From Scleromitrula shiraiana (Eukaryota; Ascomycota; Leotiomycetes; Helotiales; Sclerotiniaceae), in contig JABELC010000002.1 in assembly GCA_028455995.1 (NCBI GenBank), forward strand, positions 2,108,001-2,172,000: a stretch of 64,000 bases of DNA, read 5' to 3'. Under the pieces are notes generated by a model. The model was given only the letters and a program-made list of their open reading frames with translations, was not told the origin of the DNA and made no database searches. Of the stretch, positions 10,514 through 23,038 are shown one piece after another; the first letter of the stretch is position 1, and every line of letters starts with the position of its first letter. The translations under genes and the position numbers were made by a program.

Positions 10514-12203
10514 TGGACTAGGTCGAAAGGAACCGAAGGATGGCTTTGCCTGTATAAAAAAACGGTGATGCTATCCAATGGGTGTTGTCCAGGAAACCTG
10601 GCTTCACTAATACCCATCTAAACAACAAACCTTATGTCAAACCATACTGAGCACAAAGTCAACTAGAAAGTTAGAATTGTTCGCAATTAGAGAGAATTTT
10701 CAATTCAAGATATGATACAATAGCAAACCCTCTGAAATGATTGTTCAAACTATCATGGGTGATTACTCAACTTGAACACATGGGTAGGGTAGACTTCGTG
10801 ATCTAGCGAAGAGTTTGGTTAGGGTAATTTTACGTTAACGGGCCAGGGCTCAACGAGTACATGACTACAGTAGCTTCATCAGGTACAATACCTCTACGAG
10901 CTGCCCAATCAGCATTGAACGGCATTCCTGAGGATCCGCTGTCGTACATTTAGTGGTACCGATTTGATTTAACTTATAGGTCAGCCCTGTAGCATTTGTC
11001 GATGTAGTGGTCTGTCATAAAGCAGATCTCTCATTTATAACAGTTATTTAAGGAGAATTGATCAAAATTGAGTATTATAGACCGCATTGTATGTACACTT
11101 GTTGAGTCTTGCTCAGATTTTAAGTATACATACCCCACTATTCCTGACCGTAACATGTCTCCCATCAGCAATGGGCCCTCATTAGGCTTAAATCTCACCA
11201 ACTCACCCACATAGACATGTTCTGCTGATTCCAATCAAATGCCGACACTTGTTTATGTTCCTCAATGAAGGATTTCAAAGAATAGAGGGGGATGATTCTC
11301 GGAACTTTTCGAACATTCCGTCCGTTGGATCAATATAAGATTCCATGTCATATTAGATATATGTAAGGGCATTTGCTGATGCTTATTTAGCTGCTATATC
11401 AATTCTTATATGCATTTAATCTCCAATTATGGCTCGCTGCCCTATATTCCGAAACTTCGCCCAAGTCATTAAAACACCATGTTAAACATTTACAATCAAG
11501 AATACGGTAAGAAAAGGACATCCTTATTTTAATTCCCCTCTCAGTTTGAAAATCTGATGTTATTGCTGTAGTGGCTATCTAACCACTAACAACTTTCTAA
11601 ATCATTATTAGTTTTTTAGTATCTTCCGGAGTTTCAAAAGTCCTAGCTGTTAAGTCCGCGGAGCGAGAAGTTTAACATAACACCAGTAATATGGGAGTGA
11701 ATGACTCATCTCAGCTTCTTCCCAATCGTATCTTGTCGGGACGCGGAAGCTTACAGAGAAATTAATAATTTACCCGTCTCATTTTGGGAACATTTGTCAG
11801 CCCGTATGATGCAAGTCACATCTTAAAACACTTATATAGTAAGTAATTGGAGCACTTAAACGCGGCTACCGACAACTGTGGTTCAAAAATTACAATAACT
11901 TCCTTAAGAAAATGCCAATCTGCAATCTGACAGCATGATCGCATTTTGACAAGCATTTGACGGCACATAGATATGTCTTGTAACCGAATGCAAGAAGCTG
12001 GTCAGCAATAAGGTTATCTTTGAAGTTAAATTGGGGTCTGGATCATAAATCACTTTCAAACGTTACAGTTGTTATTAAAGAATACGATCTATTCGTTCTG
12101 CTTTTGAGTTTCTAGTTGAATGCTTACGAATCTAGCTTGGGTTCCAGCACCTTAGACAAACAATATATGAGCACCCCAATATACCCATCAGCCTTAACTA
12201 ACA
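10514..12203. other. Intergenic region with one possible small minus-strand gene or relic
   Basis: About 1.7 kb. Two minus-strand stretches look protein-like: 11031-11234, containing GELVRFKPNEGPLLMGD, and about 10815-10935, containing GMPFNADWAARRGIVPDE and ending PGPLT before a TAA. They could be two exons of one small protein, since a GT near 11110 and an acceptor near 10935 bracket them, but I could not make the phases agree. I do not recognise the family. It may be a broken gene. Nothing else is supported here. Confidence 0.3.
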
Positions 12204-13734
12204 ATGGCTCGATTAAACGCTCCCACGAATAATCGCACTCAAGGCTCTGCGCCTAGTATCGTACCGATAATTGACTCGGACTCTAGAAGTCCTGGCGACA
12301 CCAAAGCGAAACCACCTCACCGATATAGAAATTGTGGGACACCTGTCAGAACAGGGTGTAGAACATGCAAGTAAGTTTGGGAGTAGAGCTTGCTTCCACA
12401 CTTTTCAGATTGCGCCTGCTCACAACCACTGCAGAATTCGACGAGTTAAATGTGGGGAGGAGAAGCCATTCTGTAAGAGATGTACATCTACGGGACGGAA
12501 ATGTGATGGGTACGAAGTGTTCACAAGCTTAAAGAGGCGAACTGGCGCAAGAACAACACCTTCTATACTGCCAGGGGTGGTTTCATATGCAATCGAAGAT
12601 CCCCTAGAGCAGCAGACATTGGACTTTTTCCGTTCGTTCACCGCACCAGAACTTTCAGGGGATGTTTCTCCAGAATTTTGGGAGAAAAAAGTTTATCAAG
12701 CTGCCACAATCGAACCATCTATACGCCATATTATTTTAGCATTAGGTGCAATTCATAAGCACTATTGTGAAATGCATCATTACTCCGACGTTTCTTTCAA
12801 AGGTCTTACTCAAGCATTTGCCTTTCGACAATACACAAAAGCCATTACAACGCTGCGTACTTCGATGGTCAATGAGCCTCAATCGCTAGACATGACGCTA
12901 ATATCCTGCATTCTATTCATTAGTTTCGACTGCCTTGTTGGAGATCATGCCTCCGCAATGATTCACTTAAATTCTGGTCTCAAGATCTTGGACGACATTA
13001 ACGCAAAAAATGTTTCTTCAACAAATGGTTCACAGTTAGCGACAAGCTATGCACCTCTATTGTTAGCAGTTGGTATTTGTGTTTTGGCCGACCCAAATGA
13101 TGCTATATCTAGGCGGAATTCATGGCAGATACTGAAGAAATTAAGCATATCATCCCGATCTCTACCGTTCCGGTCCCTCGAGGATGCTCGTTACTCTCTA
13201 CAAACATTGGGGGTTGATATTGTATCCACACGATTCTCTACTATGTTTTCAGTCAGCGAAGATTTAGTCAGTACCCAATTTGGTCTCATGGCACGAACTC
13301 ACTATGCCGCCTTGGATGATTGGTCTAGGAGGTTCGAGAATTTCCTTCGCGGCACCAAGGACGATCCAACGATGAAAAGTCCCAAAGTTGGAATTCTGCT
13401 ACTTAAAGCCCAGTATAACCTTTACTGTATGATTTCTACAGAGCCACAAATTGCGGAAAATACGTTCGACGAGATGCTCAATTTATCGGAATCCTTGATT
13501 GAATCTTGTCATGTAAGATATACGCCAAGAGTAATGGCAGATACTGGAGTGATCGTTCCTCTTACATATGTCGCGCTTAAAAGCCCGAGAATGGAGCACA
13601 AGATAAGAGCAAATAAGCTTCTTGTTCAATCGCCGGGCCGAGAAGGACTATGGAACACGGTCTTTGCAATTCGCATGGTCGAAAGTGAACTTGCTGATGC
13701 TCGTGGCCGAGCAGGGACCTTTGTAATGTCATAG
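12204..13734 (+). CDS. Zn2Cys6 fungal transcription factor
   Basis: The true start is ATG 12204. Exon 1 (12204-12370) ends inside the zinc cluster and exon 2 (12435-13734) completes it across a 64-nt intron, giving CRTCKIRRVKCGEEKPFCKR followed by CTSTGRKCDGY: six cysteines with the classic spacing at about residues 52-80. The protein is 488 residues. The middle and C-terminal region is helical and matches the fungal-specific regulatory domain in style (LEQQTLDFFRSFTAPELSGD, a common start of this class). Such factors bind CGG-type sites as dimers. The target genes are not known and no biosynthetic cluster surrounds it; the nearest neighbours are a MARVEL protein and repeats. The in-frame ATG at 12271 belongs to another frame of exon 1 and is not the start. 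Confidence 0.88.
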
Positions 13735-14110
13735 TTTCGGAATTTATGATGGCGATGCTGAATAATGAATCTGAGGTTAGGCTTGGAAGTCTGCTGCTCA
13801 TCGGCGAAATTTCCTTATCCGCGTGGATTTTTCTTTTTCCGGATCAAGCAATTGAACATGGTTACAGCTGTAAATATTGATACCTGAGTCATTACGCCAA
13901 ACAAATAAACTACCAAAATTTTGAAGATTTTGCAGATCTATCAAGATTGGAGTGAGCCCCTTTCCGTCTGATGCTAGCAACGTTTTTCTTGGCGTTGTAA
14001 CATTGGACTGCTAACACCCCCTCCGTTACTCTACCTCGTACCTATGGACGTAAATTAGACCCTAAAGTAATTGACGTGAGAAATTTTGGAACTTGCTTGG
14101 ATGAGTTCGC
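13735..14110. other. Intergenic, no gene seen
   Basis: Downstream of the Zn2Cys6 gene and before the ACTAGT-rich element; nothing recognised. Confidence 0.5.
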
Positions 14111-14116
14111 TCTGAA

Positions 14117-15890
14117 GTCCACTAAGAATTGACGTTGGAATACTAGGTACATGCCGGGGAGTGCCTGAATTGTCAACAATCTAGTACTAGGGGTCCCTTG
14201 CTACTAGTAGTGTTCAATTTTTTGAATAATAATAATACTAATAATAGATAATTAATAGTTACTAGTATTATTAATAAATGATATAATATAATATAAAACT
14301 TTTCTTAGATCAAATTAAAAAAAGAATTTTATAACTTCTACTAGGTACTAGTACTAGTAACTTGAACTTGAAATTTTCTTGAAAATAATAACTTGAAACT
14401 TGAATAAATAAAGTTGACTTAATTAAATAGTAATTTTAATGATATAATTTTTATATTACTACTACTACTAGTAGTAGTAACTTGAATTATATAATTATTT
14501 TTAAAAGATTTCAAGTTATATAAACTTCAAATATACTAGTAGTATAAAATTATTAATATTTACTAGTAAGATATTGATCGAGTCGGACGATATACTAGTA
14601 AATTGATTTGATTATGTATTACTAGCAACTTAAAAAGGATTTTTGATTCGGATATTGTACAGTACTACTGCTAGTAGTATAAGTAATCATATTTTTTATT
14701 ATTTATCAACAAAATCGATCGATTTAGCTAAAGTTTACGCACCTACTACACATGCGATATTAAGACTCGGAGGTTGATGAGGTTGACAAAGTTGATGATT
14801 AGTCAGAACACGCTATTATGTGGGATAAATTCTATCTGGCAGATCCTTGTCAATTGACGGCAGGCACTTGCTAATTGATGGTCAATCGGTAGTTAATCGG
14901 TAGTCAATCGGCCGTAATTAACTTCTATTAGCATAAAAATATTCGATATACGCCAGGGTGATCCTAGTCAGTCATAGTCAGATAAGGGTAGTCCTATTAT
15001 GATAATCGTAAAGAAATTTTTTTCATCTGGCAACGAAAAAACCAAGTTTTAGTCATTAGCAAAAGATCATCTACTAGACTCGAATTAATTGTATAGTAAA
15101 TGATCATTTATATTAATGATTATTATTAATGGATTGTTAATGAATTATTAAAAAACTCAAGTTTTATAATAAAAATATATAAATAACTTGAAAATCATTA
15201 TTAAACTAATTATTAATTATATATTCACTGACAAGTTCAAGTTACTAGTAGTACTTTATATTATTATTATTAATAATAAGTTATCATAGTAATAATATAG
15301 TAACTTGTCATGATATTACTAGTAGTACTTACTAGTAAATTAATGATACTAGTAATAATTTAGTTCACTGACAAGTTATTACTAGTAGTACTAGTAGTTT
15401 ATTAAACTTTTTATATAAATCTTTCAAGTTCAAGCTTCTTTAATTTAATTTACTAGTAAAAAAAGTTTTATATTTACTATTTAAATTTACTAGTATATAA
15501 CTTGAAATTTTTAATTACTAGTATTAATTTATAAAGATTTTCAAGTTATAACTTGAATATTCAAAGTTTATAAATTTTCAAATATAATATAATAACTTGA
15601 ATATTATATTATATAATTTATAAATACTAATAGTCTGAGCCTGAGTACTTACTAGTATAAATTAAAAATTTATTTAAATTATATAAGTTTTTAATAATTA
15701 GTATTCAAAATTGATTATAATACTAATGATTTTATAATAAATATTAAATAATAATCATTAATCATCTATCACTGGCACTACTAGTATATAAAAAATTGAA
15801 TACTAAGCTTGAACACTAGTAAGGGACCCCTACTAGATCGTTCGCAATTCAGGTGCTTCCAGTAATATTCCCTCTTTCATTTCAAGAGTG
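14117..15890. mobile_element. Foldback-like AT-rich element with ACTAGT-rich arms
   Basis: The two ends are inverted copies. Inner termini: GGGGTCCCTT then ACTAGTGTTCAA at 14190 and, reversed, up to 15830. The similarity extends outward on both sides through ATCTAGTA, CCTGAATTG, a GGAATA stretch and AGTCCACT, so the inverted repeat is roughly 80-100 bp. The arms (14200-14700 and 15050-15800) are AT-rich and packed with CTAGTA/TACTAG and ACTTGAA/TTCAAGT words. The core (about 14720-15010) has normal composition. No open frame is present. The outer limit and target-site duplication are not resolved. It is probably a degenerate DNA transposon or foldback element altered by RIP. Confidence 0.65.
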
Positions 15891-16138
15891 GACTAGTATG
15901 CTCCATGCACCGCTGATACTTGAACCTGGTATGCAGATGGCAATTTTTTTGGAGTTGATAGATAAAAAATGATCCAGAACCAAAGTTTCGTCATGGACAC
16001 CTTATCAGCCTTGTTGTGTTCATTGTTATTTTCTTCAACTTTGCGCGTGATAGTAGATGCGCAAATTCTAAGATGGCAACGACGAGGCTCTCGAGATTGT
16101 TTAATAGATGGGATGACAGTGACCATCGGGATATAACG

Positions 16139-19100
16139 ATGTTAGAATTAGGGTAAGATGATTATTTAAACTCAAGTGCACTCAGTTTTGTCCCAAAGTT
16201 AAAACTAGCGTCAGATGTAGTTAGGATCAGTCGTTTAGAAGTTATGTTGTTCGAACTTGGCTTGAATGCTTGGGCAATTCTGCTTTCGGAATCAGACTAT
16301 AACGTTGCGAATTTCTAATTGCTGAAGATTTAATTGATTAAATAGAAGCTAATTCTTAACAGTGAAAGCCCGCCAAAATATCACTCTCCGGATCATGGTA
16401 CCGAATATGTATCTCCAAACAACTCATCAGACCTCACGGAACGACCGAGTCCAATATTGGAGCCATCCGAGCCTACTACACCCTGCACACCACTCGAAGA
16501 TAGTACCTCTACTCGACATTTGCTCAGCCGAACTAGCTTTGCATCAAGCTTTAACAGTGGATTGACGCATGGTTATCAACCAGTAAAAGATGGGAAAGAT
16601 AGATCACAGGAAGAACCACGACTGAGGAACAATGGTGTCGGCTCAAATGTGAAAAGGATGTGGACTAGAGGAACGGCATTTACCAAGCGTACATCTACAA
16701 GTTTTGACGGAAATTTTGCCCACGGAAAAGATGGGTGGTGGAGGAAACAGATGCTGGTGGATCGAAGTTTGCGAACTATGGCCGGATTAACATTCCTATG
16801 TGCCATAATCATGCTTATAATAATAATTGCCTATCTTCCTGATTTTGCCCGTCGTTTAAACAAACACTCCACTTCGGTGGGCGGTCGTGATGGGGAAAGT
16901 TGTGATAGCATGGAGAGCAGGTATGTATCAATTAATTTTATGGAACACGCTTCAGCAGATCGAGTATTGGATGGATTAAAAGATATTGTTGAAATTTTAT
17001 CAATCATTCACTGATGTTTTGATGAAAGAATTACTCATGCATGGAATCGACTGAAATCTACGCTTATATCAAACAGAAATTTGATGTTTCGTTTCGGGAT
17101 TCAGAGAGTTTCTATACACTACCCCTTATTTTTCTAGAATGTGATTTATTAGAAGTTGCTAGTGCAATTCAAGTTCATTGAATCGTCCAAATCTCACTGT
17201 TCTTCTACGCTTCGAAGGAAATACCAAAATTTTGTATTGCATAGAACTGACTAGCCTGTAGGAATATTGTATGTGGGAATTTCCTCCATACCAACAAAAC
17301 CACCACTAACTTGATAGGCTGTGCATTTATTCATCAATATTGCAGCGACAATGATCTTGGGATGTTCAAATACATATCAACAGCTAGTAACATCGCCAAA
17401 GGTCGAAGAAATTCCATGGATTCTTTCTAAAAAGGGAGATTGCAAAGTGGGAACTAATTCTCCTTGGAATATCAACCTCAAGAAGACGGGGAAAACGAAA
17501 GCGTGGTTATCGTGGGCGTTATTGATTAGTACTTCTATCGTACGTTAGGTTGCTTGAGGAGAGCGAAACAGTCCTACTAACAGTATCTAGCCTGTTCATT
17601 TTCTTGCGAACTCGATCATCGGCCCTTCTTTCTACGTTACGATGCCCACTGAAGTGGAATATTCACCAACCAACAATCTTCGAGATTTCTTCACGGCAAA
17701 CTCCACTTACTCAAGCCCAAAAGACCAAGACTATCATATAGCCACTTATGACTTTTCTTGCGTAAGGCAATTTACTTTGATTCTGTTGATCTTTCATTGA
17801 GATTCTTGGCTTGTTTCTTTCAAGTGGTTTCCTAGACTGACAATAAATAGTGGGCCGCGTTTAGGTCCGGGATGTATGTATTACCAAGCAACATATCGCA
17901 GTTCTCTGATCAATACAGGCCTTGGGTGCTAGGAAATTCACGTAAAATGCTCCTTTCAACCTTAAAATGTTGTGCGATAATTGACGGCCTATAGCTTCCT
18001 TTAAGAGTGTCGAGGTACAGTATAATTCGAACTGTGCTAAGTATAAAGGGACAGCTTCTATTGAACAAGCATCAAAGGAGTTGAACTTTACTCAATATGC
18101 ATATGGCCAGTATCAAGTTGAGGATTGTATTATAGGTGCAGGTGTCTATTGTAATCTAAAAGATCCGGAAACAAAGAAATGCCGGCTAAATGTAAGAATG
18201 CAGGCAGCTTTCAGTATGGTATTCCATTCCACCTTCGCTATATATACTGACAGTTTGTAGCATTATTTGGTTGCTTGATAATCAAAGCTATATACATGAT
18301 AGCTTGTAACTGGTGTTCAAGGTATCACGTCAAGAGTCACTGCCTAACCTATGGCGATGTGATTGTTGCTTCTGTTATATATCCTGACTTGAAGATACAC
18401 AACGAATGTCTACTCAACTCTGGAGATGGATACCGACATGCAACGGTACATAAATGCCACAAACATTGCAAAGATCCTATTCCTTCAAAAACCGGAGACG
18501 AGACCGGTCACTGTCAGGTATCTCACATTATCATTCAATCTCCAATTTGAGTTAGCTAATCATTGATCACAATAGAAATGCAAAAAATACAATGATGTCA
18601 ATAAGGCAGCCGGTAGGCCCATCTTTAATTGGCGTCCATAGGACTTTAAACTGACAATCTTACAGATCTTTCACATCCCAGTATCGCTATAAAATACAAG
18701 CGATCACTCCTTTCCAATCTTGGTTCGACTGCAGTGACGCAGATGATAATTCTCATGTTTTGTTGTATTCTCATGTTAGCTTTATCAATAGTGCTCATAA
18801 CAAATATGGCAAGCACTGCTCGAGGCTACAAATACGATTGTGTAGCAATGAAGAAGGACCGCAGTTACTACCCAAGTTACGACTGTACTATAAGCCTTGC
18901 AACAACACTCAAGGAAGAATACGGTACATGGGGAGGTGAGTTCACATCGAGTTCCTCTTCTGTGTTTTTACAAATATTGAATTTGCCTACGTACTCAAGG
19001 ATAATCAAATCTTGGGGCTCCAACGCTAATAACCTCTAACGTATAGGATTCTCTTCGAGTGCCACATTTGCCTCTCTCTCTGCCGATCAACTCAGCAGTG

Positions 19101-19817
19101 AGCTCCTTGCTTTCGCCATTTCCAACGGTGCTCAATTCATCTTCTCACTCCTCTACCTCCTCCTAATTTACAACATCACCCTCATCTCTATGGAAAATGA
19201 ATGGGGCCATTTCGAACTCAAGCGACGCCGACCTCGCGCAACTATCGTCTCAGGACTTCCTTTTGAACAATCATATTTCCTCCAACTTCCGTCTAAAATC
19301 CTCATTCCTCTGATGGTGTTTGCAGCCGCCATGCATTGGCTTCTTGGAGAATCCATTAGTGTCGTCGAGAGCATTTTCACGGATCCTCAGTACGGGGTTG
19401 AACATTCAATTTATTTCGTTACATATGCGTCATACCCGATATTCTTGAGTACTATTTTAATGATGTGTCAGACAGGAGTATGCTGGTGGGCATTCACGTA
19501 TAGAAGAGAAGGATTTATTCCCCAGATGTATGGGAGCGTTCGAGCTGTTTGTGCTAGTACCTCAGAGCTCACAGATTTTCATCGTAATGGGATTCGATGG
19601 GGTGATTGTAAGTTCTCTTTACATGTAAATCAGAAGCGAGAAGTGAATAGCAGCTAATTGAGAGTTTAGTGGGAATGGGAACTAAATTTAGACATGCGGG
19701 GTTCACATCTGATGGTGGGTGTATTACTAGACTTTATTCTGCTTTAGCATCATGCTAACTTCGTAAACAGAACCAGGAAAGATTATACCAGCAGAGTTGT
19801 ATTGCGGTCGCGATTAA
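16139..19817 (+). CDS. DUF6536-type large membrane protein, 13 exons
   Basis: Exons 16139-16152 (tentative first exon), 16363-16920, 17262-17268, 17318-17539, 17591-17761, 17851-17941, 17995-18191, 18254-18517, 18576-18612, 18666-18935, 19047-19607, 19670-19714 and 19771-19817 join in phase to 827 residues with no internal stop. Family hallmarks follow in order: a membrane helix after VDRSLRTMAGL, HLFINIAATMILGCSNTYQQ, KVGTNSPWNI, PVHFLANSIIGPSFY, CWAAFRSGMYVLPSNIS, IIKAIYMIACNWCSRYHVK, LTYGDVIVAS, SIAIKYKRSLLSNLGSTA, MHWLLGESISVV and YGSVRAVCAS. About seven membrane helices are expected. The function of this fungal family is unknown. The third exon is only 7 nt, yet its phase fits exactly and restores SRNIAVHLFIN. 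ATG 16139 is the least certain part, as no other in-frame Met precedes the conserved N-terminal tail. Confidence 0.82.
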
Positions 19818-19914
19818 CCATATACCTTATAGTGCCCGTGTTGGAATAAAAAGACACTGAAATGAAAATAACGATCATCATGATATTCGAAGTATAATAT
19901 CTTCAAGTTGGATG

Positions 19915-20268
19915 CGGTCCGACCGCCCCATTCGCAAATTCGGCCGATTGGCCAATCGGAGCTCGTATACGAGTCGATCGACCGATTTATCAATCGATGA
20001 AGCTGATTGACTAATTGAGTAATTTTGAAGATATATTATTGTATAATTTTGAAATTGTACTATTATATTTCAAGTTGTATTATAAAATTCAAAGTTAGTA
20101 TAGAATTATAGAATTATAGAATTATAGAATTATAGAATTATAGAATTATAGAATTATAGAATTAGAAATATGCTCGTATTGATCAATGGAGTAGCCCGAT
20201 TGGGTAATCGGATGGCCGATTGATGACTCGGAATCGGGAGAATTTGCGAATGGCCCGGGGGCGGACCA
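19915..20268. mobile_element. 354-bp MITE-like element with GC-bearing inverted ends
   Basis: The left end GGTCCGACCGCCCC plus ATTCGCAAATTC is repeated in reverse at the right end (GAATTTGCGAAT then GGGCGGACC). A GATG direct repeat flanks it (19911-19914 and 20269-20272), a possible 4-bp target-site duplication. Inside lie several CGATTG/CAATCG palindromic words and, at 20101-20165, an 8-bp tandem array. It has no coding capacity. It sits 98 bp after the stop of the DUF6536 gene. Confidence 0.7.
20101..20165. repeat. 8-bp tandem repeat TAGAATTA x about 8
   Basis: The unit TAGAATTA repeats about eight times without error in the middle of the MITE-like element, probably by slippage. Confidence 0.9.
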
Positions 20269-20409
20269 GATGAGTATATATCATCACAAAGATGCGAAGA
20301 GGGGCGTTAATGTGCATATATAATAGCACTTGCGAGATCCCATGTATTTATAGATGATGAATAATGTAAACGTAAATGGTTCAAGCTAGCGTTGTTCAAT
20401 AGGATCTGG

Positions 20410-21136
20410 TGCCTCTAAATTGACTTCTTCGATTCAGATGTTTTCAAACTCCACAAAAGATTGTCCGTTCAAAGATTTCGTCCCAACGTAGATACAGATG
20501 AAACTTTCATTTGATATTTTATTGGGATAGATCCATCTTTCTATCCTCTCTAATTTGTCTTCCTTGAGAAATAGGAATGTTTGTTCAGAGCCTTCAGCAT
20601 CATCCACAATTTTCGTCTGTCAAGTAGAAGAATTAGTGAATCACCAATTACTCGGACGCCTCAAACATCGTTCGTAGATATTCGAACACTGCCTCTGTAA
20701 GCCAGTCAAGGACTTTCGATTGATAAAGCTTCTCAACGTAAGATTCCGTCCAGGACAATCTATCCGACAATGCTTATTGTGGGGAGGTCGCAAATAGGAG
20801 ATCAACTATGACAGTCTGAAATGTTCCGTACTGTCGACCGAGATCGATGCATAAGTTATAACAATGTGATTCATTCCCTGTGATCCGGTATATGCAAACC
20901 AGAAGGATAATTGGAATGTTCTCCCAACCATCTGGCTCTTTTGCTTCCATTTTTGACACAGGCTTTGTCGTTGACTTGTTGGATGACCTTGTAACTCGAG
21001 ACTTCTTCAACATACTTGCATCAAAAATAGACTTACGGTATCCTCTTGGTGTGTTACGATCAATGAACTCCTCCATCTTGATCACAGATCTAGCTCGTCT
21101 AGCAGCGGTAGCTGCAGCGAGAGATTTGCGTGCCAT
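20410..21136 (-). pseudogene. Unknown basic protein, apparently interrupted
   Basis: From ATG 21136 a 120-codon frame starts MARKSLAAATAARRARSV, rich in Ala, Arg and Lys, and stops with TAA at 20774. The same frame stays open past that stop (LSWTESYVEKLYQSKVLDWL), and an 80-nt intron with a phase-0 fit leads to an end exon (TKIVDDAEGSEQTFLFLKED to NGQSFVEFENI) that stops near 20438. So one TAA, which reads CAATAA and could derive from CAACAA, splits an otherwise coherent gene of about 210 residues. I do not recognise the family. An alternative is two short genes or a different splice around the stop. Confidence 0.4.
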
Positions 21137-21299
21137 ACCGTTGCCCTTTAATGAAGGAACCTAACAACTCCCTGCTTACGTCTTCTCGCAAATCTTTCTT
21201 TGAGCATTTCTTGGTATCTTAAGAATGTGGCAATTTCATTGATTCACGGTCAACAACGAGCATGGAATCCTAAGCAGTCAGTATCAGACTCAAAGCCAT

Positions 21300-22010
21300 T
21301 GAGCTTGAGACGCGTGGAATATGATAAACCGACCTGACAAGCCAATAAGTTTCTTTTTTGTGCCTCAAACTTCGACTCTTTTTCAACCCTAGTCTTCTAG
21401 GCCACTTCTCTATCACGTTCTTCTTTTGTCGTCCTTTTCTCGAGCTTCTCTTGCTCTTTTCGTCTTTCTTTAAGTGCCCTAATTTCAATTTTTCGCCTCC
21501 AGTCTTGTTGAATAACCCGCTTCGCATCAATTTAAATCTGATTCTTGAACAGAACCCATTTGCCTTTCACTTCCAACGTATATGAATAGATCTTGGCGTT
21601 AGGAAAGCTAGGACTGCCTGGAAAATCGTGAGCTTTAGGTGAATGACACCCTTATTTGGATGGAAAAGGAAGACTCACTTGCTCCTAGTAGGCTGCCTAA
21701 TAGGCTAGGTTGACTCACTATCACAACTTCGAGTACTTTTTGCGCCTCGTGCAAAGGTATATCTTTCCCCGTCAGCCATCCTCTAACAAAATCGGCGTCC
21801 TTGGATCTCGATCGGGGTCTGGTGGTTCACTAATCCAAGGACCAAATTCGTCGTTTTCTGGGGTTCCTTCTTGGGCGACGAAAAGATGTGCGTTATGTAG
21901 CATGCATGCTTTCGCATCTCTTCAAAAAGATCATCACACTGTCGCTCTCCGCTGTGTGACAAATGTGGGTCTTGACCTGATCCTGCTGTCTGTTCTGACT
22001 ATCTAAAGGT
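21300..22010 (-). pseudogene. Decayed coiled-coil-rich gene segment
   Basis: The minus strand carries one continuous reading frame: HDFPGSPSFPNAKIYSYTLE, then VKGKWVLFKNQI, stop, IDAKRVIQQDWRRKIEI, RALKERRKEQEKLEKRTTKE, ERDREVA, stop, KTRVEKESKFEAQKRNLLAC. It is strongly helical, Lys/Glu/Arg-rich, like a long charged coil. The two internal stops are TAA and TAG, each one C-to-T step from Gln codons. Another acidic stretch (FVAQEGTPENDEFGPWISEP) lies upstream, at about 21800-21900. It could belong to the same broken gene as 20410-21136 or be a transposase tail; charged coils of this type end some fungal pogo-like transposases. Weakly supported. Confidence 0.35.
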
Positions 22011-23038
22011 TAGCTGAAATCAATTCTCTAAGAATATATATATTGAAGGAACCAATACACTGGCATGACGAATGAGGTGAATAATAATAATAATTGGTGG
22101 TCTGTCGGAAGTTGCTGCAGGCATGGAAGCTGATTGAAATCAGTACGTAATCGAAAGTTAGATGAACTATCTTGACAATACCACCTAAGAAATCAATATA
22201 GTTCTATATCACAAACCCAGCATTACTTTTGTCTTCGAGAACTAGATTTATGCAGCGAAGATAGATTGACATGATGCTCGAGTACATTCTAGTAAGAAGC
22301 AGTTCCATCGTGCACGATTGTAAACTGAATAATAGAAATCATGTGCTATAGGCACCAAGTTTTGAACTTTCCATCTCGAAAAGAGCAATCAAAGTGAAGC
22401 TCTCGTGATTCAAAAAAAATCCGTAATTGTTAGAAATCCATGTAATTCGTATCGATTTCAGTGGTAATGTACTTAATAGTGTCTGTATACAAGAAAATAA
22501 ATTGGTGGTATGCTAAGAAAGGCCAATATTATGATATCAGCAAGGAACTACACTGAATCTCAAGTTTATAGTAAAAGATCCTCGATCCATTGATATTCAG
22601 CAATTAATGAGAGTACTTCGAAGTCCGGGGTAGATTCGATCAATCATCGCAAATAAAAATTGTTCGCGTTGTAGGAAGACTGCTATCGTTTGTATGTTAA
22701 AGTCTGATACAAAGAATTTAAGTTCAACGAGGTTATGCGCTAATTAATAATAGTCTACTGTCCCTAACACGTTACTGTAGTGGTGCATCAACCACACAAC
22801 TTATAATCCCAACACAATTTTTCAAAGTATGTACTCTCTATATTCTGTGCTATTTACTTGGTTCTTCATAATCAATTAAATATCGGCCGTTAACATATAC
22901 ATTGAAAGTCAGAAAGATTCATATCAGGACAAATTTATCTGCAAATTCCTAGAATAGAGTTCTTGGTTTCAACCACTTGAGCATCAGACAGCATGTCAAA
23001 CATGGAATGAGTTTCCTCAGACCTCATCTCTCCCAAAC
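22011..23038. other. Intergenic, no gene seen
   Basis: About 1 kb of AT-rich DNA between the decayed segment and the 3' end of the amidohydrolase. No reading frame, inverted repeat or RNA gene was recognised. Confidence 0.5.

Noticed and set aside
15893..16126. 77-codon minus-strand frame after the ACTAGT-rich element
   Set aside because: It looks random, starts inside the inverted end of the element and overlaps the likely leader of the DUF6536 gene.
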